Below, in pieces: positions 58,842 to 64,000 of a stretch of 64,000 nt of DNA. The DNA is from DSVQ01 sp964484765. Its GTDB lineage: Bacteria > Planctomycetota > Planctomycetia > Planctomycetales > Planctomycetaceae. The first letter of the stretch is position 1; each line of letters begins with the position of its first letter. Position numbers and translations under genes: made by a program. The notes below the pieces were generated by a model. It was not told where the DNA came from and did not search any database. It saw only the letters and a list, made by a program, of their open reading frames with translations. The stretch covers positions 62,001-126,000 of the forward strand of contig CAZAGI010000012.1 in NCBI GenBank assembly GCA_964484765.1, given 5' to 3'.

Positions 58842-60413
58842 CTAATCTTCTTCGTCTTTCAACGGTAGCGTCCCGCCCATCGCGGAGAGATACTGTTCGG
58901 CGGCGTTGCCGGGGTTGATGGCGGAGCAGATGCCGCTGGAAATCGCGACGCGCTGCGCTCCGGCGATCGACACGTCGTCCATGTTTTCAAGGCTGATGCC
59001 ACCGATGGCGAACCACGGCAGCGCGATTTCCCGCGCGACCTGATTGACGAACGCCAGCCCGGGGAATTCGCTGAAACTCTTCGTTGCGGTGGGAAATGTC
59101 GGACCAACACCCAGATAGTCGGCACCATCCAGCACGGCCTGCCGCGCCTGTTCGATGGAATGCGTCGACACGCCGATCAACCGTTCCGGACCGACGATCA
59201 TCCGCGCGTCGGCGACCGTGCATTCGTCCTGACCAACGTGCACGCCATCGGCCTCCACCATTGCGGCAATGTCGGGGCGATCGTTGATGATCAGCAGCGC
59301 CGCCTGTTGCCGTGTCCATTTGCGAACATCGCGACAATGGGCGATCAGTTGCCGGTCGCTCATGTCTTTTTCGCGAACCTGAATCATCCGTACTCCGGCA
59401 GCGAGGGCCTCATGGATCACCCGTCCGGATCCCAACGGGCACAACGCCTCGGTCACCAGCAGGTAGACCCGCTGGTCGGCGAGTCGCCGGCGATTGAACT
59501 GCGTCCGCAGCACCGCTTTTTCCAGCGTGTAGGCGCGATAGCGCTGCGTTTCAAACCGACGGCCGAGTTCCCCATCAAAGACTTTGCTGTATTCTTCCAG
59601 CGACCGGAGCGCTTCCTGCAGGCGTTTGAACGCGGCGGTAAGCACTGCAGAAGTTCCGCTGCGCTGATACTCGGCGACCGTGGAGACGGTGGTTCCCACG
59701 TCACCTTCGGTATCGCGCGCGGCCAGCAGTGATTCTCCCGCGAAAGATGTCATGCCTTCGGCCAGTGCATGCCGGATCAGTTTCAGTTCACGGGAAAGAA
59801 ACTCGTCGTTCAGCACGAACCGCGTGTAGTCTTCGATGACACGGAGGGCTTCGCGCGCCCGGTTCGCGGCGGCGTCGAGCAAACGCCACAGCATAAATGC
59901 TGGCGGCGGCTCACTCGCCGGGAGTTCGACGTCAACACCTGCGGGCATGGCCATCGGTGCGTCATCGACATGCTGGATCGGTTCCGGAGCAAACGCCGCC
60001 GGCGTCAATCCATACGCGGCGAGAATCTCCGCCGCAGTGGAGGCAATATGGACGAGGCTCCAGAGGATGTGCTCGGTTCCTACCCCGGGGATGCCGGTTT
60101 GCCGCAAGGCGAGCGCTTGTGCCTCGTGAAGGAGTGTCGAGGCATCGCGACTCCAGGGGACGAGCGCGTTGAAGGTGGCGTCGTTGTCCGGCCAAGCCTG
60201 GGTCTCCGGTGCGATGAGGGACCGCAGATGATCGGCCGAGAGTCCTTGCGAAGCCAACCGACCGGCCGCCCGCCCCTCGTCGAGCATCAACGCCGCCAAA
60301 AGATGGAGTGCGTCAACTTCCGTGGCTCTGCGCCAGTTTGCCAGGCGTGCAGCCCGTTCCACAGCCCGCCGGGCACCATCAGTCCATTCATCCCAGGCCA
60401 GTTGATCGAGCAT
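58842..60413 (-). CDS. thiE: Clp_N - ThiD2 - thiamine-phosphate synthase fusion
   Basis: 523 residues from ATG 60413 (GGAA upstream; ATG 60467 also possible). Residues about 8-70 and 83-145 are two Clp N-terminal repeats (WTDGARRAVERAARLA, ALHLLAALMLDEGRAAGRLA; GTEHILWSLVHIASTAAEIL), normally found on ClpA/ClpC chaperones. About 172-310 is the ThiD2-like helical domain seen at the N-terminus of cyanobacterial and planctomycete ThiE (LWRLLDAAANRAREALRVIE, LQEALRSLEEYSKVF). The rest is ThiE: MIQVREKDMSDRQLIAHCRD, LLIINDRPDIAAMVEADGVH, GADYLGVGPTFPTATK and ISSGICSAI. It joins HMP-PP and thiazole phosphate to make thiamine phosphate. The clpC gene is divergent 503 bases away, which may be the source of the Clp_N part. 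Confidence 0.88.
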   Translation of the reverse strand: MLDQLAWDEWTDGARRAVERAARLANWRRATEVDALHLLAALMLDEGRAAGRLASQGLSADHLRSLIAPETQAWPDNDATFNALVPWSRDASTLLHEAQALALRQTGIPGVGTEHILWSLVHIASTAAEILAAYGLTPAAFAPEPIQHVDDAPMAMPAGVDVELPASEPPPAFMLWRLLDAAANRAREALRVIEDYTRFVLNDEFLSRELKLIRHALAEGMTSFAGESLLAARDTEGDVGTTVSTVAEYQRSGTSAVLTAAFKRLQEALRSLEEYSKVFDGELGRRFETQRYRAYTLEKAVLRTQFNRRRLADQRVYLLVTEALCPLGSGRVIHEALAAGVRMIQVREKDMSDRQLIAHCRDVRKWTRQQAALLIINDRPDIAAMVEADGVHVGQDECTVADARMIVGPERLIGVSTHSIEQARQAVLDGADYLGVGPTFPTATKSFSEFPGLAFVNQVAREIALPWFAIGGISLENMDDVSIAGAQRVAISSGICSAINPGNAAEQYLSAMGGTLPLKDEED

Positions 60414-60916
60414 CGTCTGTTCCGTATTGCAATTCCTGCCAAGCGGCGTTTCGCGAGTGTCGTTCATCTGCAAGTCTGGCAGATGTCGACTGACAGAACC
60501 AGTGGCTGGTTGCAACCGGGTCTCTGTTCTCGACAGCGCCCCGGCTGAGGAATCTCCCTCACGAGCTGCGCCGGGCACCTTGTCGCTCTGTGGACACGCC
60601 ACTACAATCGACGGTTGGCAGTAACCAACGACACCTCAGGGAGTTGCAGCAAACCGCTAACACGACAATCGTTAGGGAAGACGGGTGAGATCGGCTGGCT
60701 TTTCCGCCCAAGCCTGGAAATCGGGATTTGACGATTGCAGTCGTGACGGCAATCCGTCAACGTTGCTGTCAGAAACCCCTCAGAGAACTGGTCAGCCGTT
60801 ATGGAACACCGATTGCTACCACGGAACGCAAGGTAGATTGAGTTAGTTTACGTCTGCTTCCGGCCGTCAGGATGTACGGTCGCTGGTTGATTTTATCGTC
60901 CGATGGAGATTCGCGC
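60414..60916. other. Intergenic region between thiE fusion and clpC
   Basis: About 500 bases without a supported gene; it must hold the divergent promoters. The clpC ribosome site GGAG is at 60905-60908. I looked for a TPP riboswitch on the thiE side and for a CIRCE or CtsR-type heat-shock operator on the clpC side and saw neither. Confidence 0.5.
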
Positions 60917-63442
<2,526 letters not shown>

Positions 63443-63478
63443 CACGGTTTCTTGTGATCCGTCAATCGTGTTAGCATC

Positions 63479-63516
63479 AGAAGCCCAGGGATTGCGATTC
63501 CTGGGCTTCTTTATTT
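63479..63516 (+). terminator. Rho-independent terminator after clpC
   Basis: AGAAGCCCAGG (63479-63489) pairs perfectly with CCTGGGCTTCT (63500-63510) across a 10-base loop and is followed by TTATTT. Confidence 0.9.
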
Positions 63517-63533
63517 CCTGTGAAAGTCCTGCG

Positions 63534-64000
63534 ATGTTTCGCTCACTCGGTTTGACGACGATTCTCGTTCTTGCAGGCAACTCCCCCATGTTCGCTGGGG
63601 TTTTCTCACCCCGAATTGAGCAAGTCGGACGGCCGGACGCCTGGGATGCGCCGCTAGTCTTTCAGTCAGAGTGGGAGCATCTGAGCAATCCACGGCTGGC
63701 GCGCAACCTGGTGGAGCTTCTTTCCGAGCGAGTCGCCGTCACTCCGTTCAGCCCGCGCGAAGGAACGGAGAAAATTGCGGCCTGGGCCACAGTGAACGAT
63801 CCCTTGAAACTCTGGCATGCTTACGGCGTCGCCGACCGCGCAGCGATTGCGGATGCCTTTGCCGCACTTTGGTCAGAAGCCGTGTTTCGAGGGAAAGGGG
63901 CCGTGCGAATTCTGGAACTCTCCGAGAGCCCGTGTGTTCTGGTCGAGATCGAACAGAATGGTCGCTGGGGTATCGTCGATCCCGCCAGCCGGGCGGCGTT
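63534..64000 (+). CDS. N-terminal part of a degenerate transglutaminase-like protein (3' truncated by window edge)
   Basis: 155 codons are visible from ATG 63534, and the frame is open to the window end. A possible signal peptide (FRSLGLTTILVLAGNSPMFA) is followed by a pattern like the transglutaminase-like fold of planctomycetes: LWHAYGVADRAAIADAFAAL with WSEAVFRGKGAVRIL, then a LVEIEQNGRWGIVDPASRAA stretch. In active members the first block carries the nucleophile Cys (YG-x-C) and the second a His before the VE strand; here these positions read YGVAD and SPCVLVEI. The Asp of VDP is kept. It may therefore be a non-catalytic relative. It begins just after the clpC terminator, so it should have its own promoter. 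Confidence 0.55.
   Translation, partial: MFRSLGLTTILVLAGNSPMFAGVFSPRIEQVGRPDAWDAPLVFQSEWEHLSNPRLARNLVELLSERVAVTPFSPREGTEKIAAWATVNDPLKLWHAYGVADRAAIADAFAALWSEAVFRGKGAVRILELSESPCVLVEIEQNGRWGIVDPASRAA

Noticed and set aside
60603..60916. Possible TPP riboswitch for the thiE fusion
   Set aside because: A CTGAGG-like string is present on the - strand, but the remaining conserved TPP aptamer blocks are absent.

Overview
The window looks like a piece of a draft chromosome from a planctomycete (PVC group); I cannot name the genus. The reasons are the family content: three DUF1501 proteins and a DUF1800 protein, a DUF1559 pilin-like protein followed by a small lipoprotein, an ExbD with a zinc-ribbon N-terminus, a BlaI/M56-protease pair, a giant PVC-type multi-haem protein, a PEP-CTERM protein and a WXG100 protein. 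The DNA is GC-rich, with a few visibly less GC-rich stretches (374-1213, 2487-2951, 29498-29622). There is one assembly gap (N run at 20841-20850) inside unreliable homopolymer sequence. I see no tRNA, rRNA, CRISPR array, integrase or complete insertion sequence.

Layout. 1-3.3 kb: the tail of a sulfatase, then bioB between two PD-(D/E)XK-like nuclease genes, then a decayed DUF4058-like remnant. 3.4-11.8 kb: a tight + strand unit of BlaI repressor, an M56 protease with about twelve carboxypeptidase-regulatory-like repeats, DUF1800 and DUF1501. 11.9-20.7 kb: malQ(-), a WD40-like protein(+), hrpA(-) and an exbB-exbD-exbD motor operon(-). 20.7-21.1 kb: the assembly gap. 21.2-25.4 kb: a class V aminotransferase, DUF1559 plus lipoprotein with hairpin terminators, and a LamG/PEP-CTERM protein. 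25.4-30.4 kb: a TIR-SpoIIE phosphatase(-), transaldolase(-), purB(+) and an endonuclease/exonuclease/phosphatase-family protein(+). 30.5-33.2 kb: two DUF1501 genes. 33.3-37.7 kb: dnaX-ybaB-recR-rpoN(-). 38.4-44.0 kb: a 1893-residue five-haem fusion protein. 44.1-46.0 kb: an ABC-F ATPase(-). 46.2-57.9 kb: an eight-gene + strand operon. 57.9-64 kb: a TIM-barrel protein(-), a Clp_N-ThiD2-ThiE fusion(-), clpC(+), and the start of a degenerate transglutaminase-like gene.

How the genes work together. The least explained system is the 46.2-57.9 kb operon: a WXG100 protein, a coiled-coil protein, an exported alpha/alpha-toroid protein, a single-pass membrane protein, an FHA-like/TM/beta-propeller protein, a peptide-binding-protein-like exported protein, an unknown exported protein and a redoxin. 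Several junctions overlap by 1-4 bases, so the products are probably made together and act at or outside the cytoplasmic membrane. No type VII ATPase or transporter permease is encoded alongside. The ExbB/ExbD motor and the single-pass protein at 48922 could belong to one energised envelope machine, but this is inference. Other unusual architectures are the TIR-phosphatase fusion, the Clp_N domain fused to thiamine-phosphate synthase and divergent from clpC, and the M56 sensor with its repeat array.

Dispersed palindromic elements of several kinds lie between genes and may act as terminators or REP-like repeats. All family calls come from reading the protein sequences; no database search was possible.
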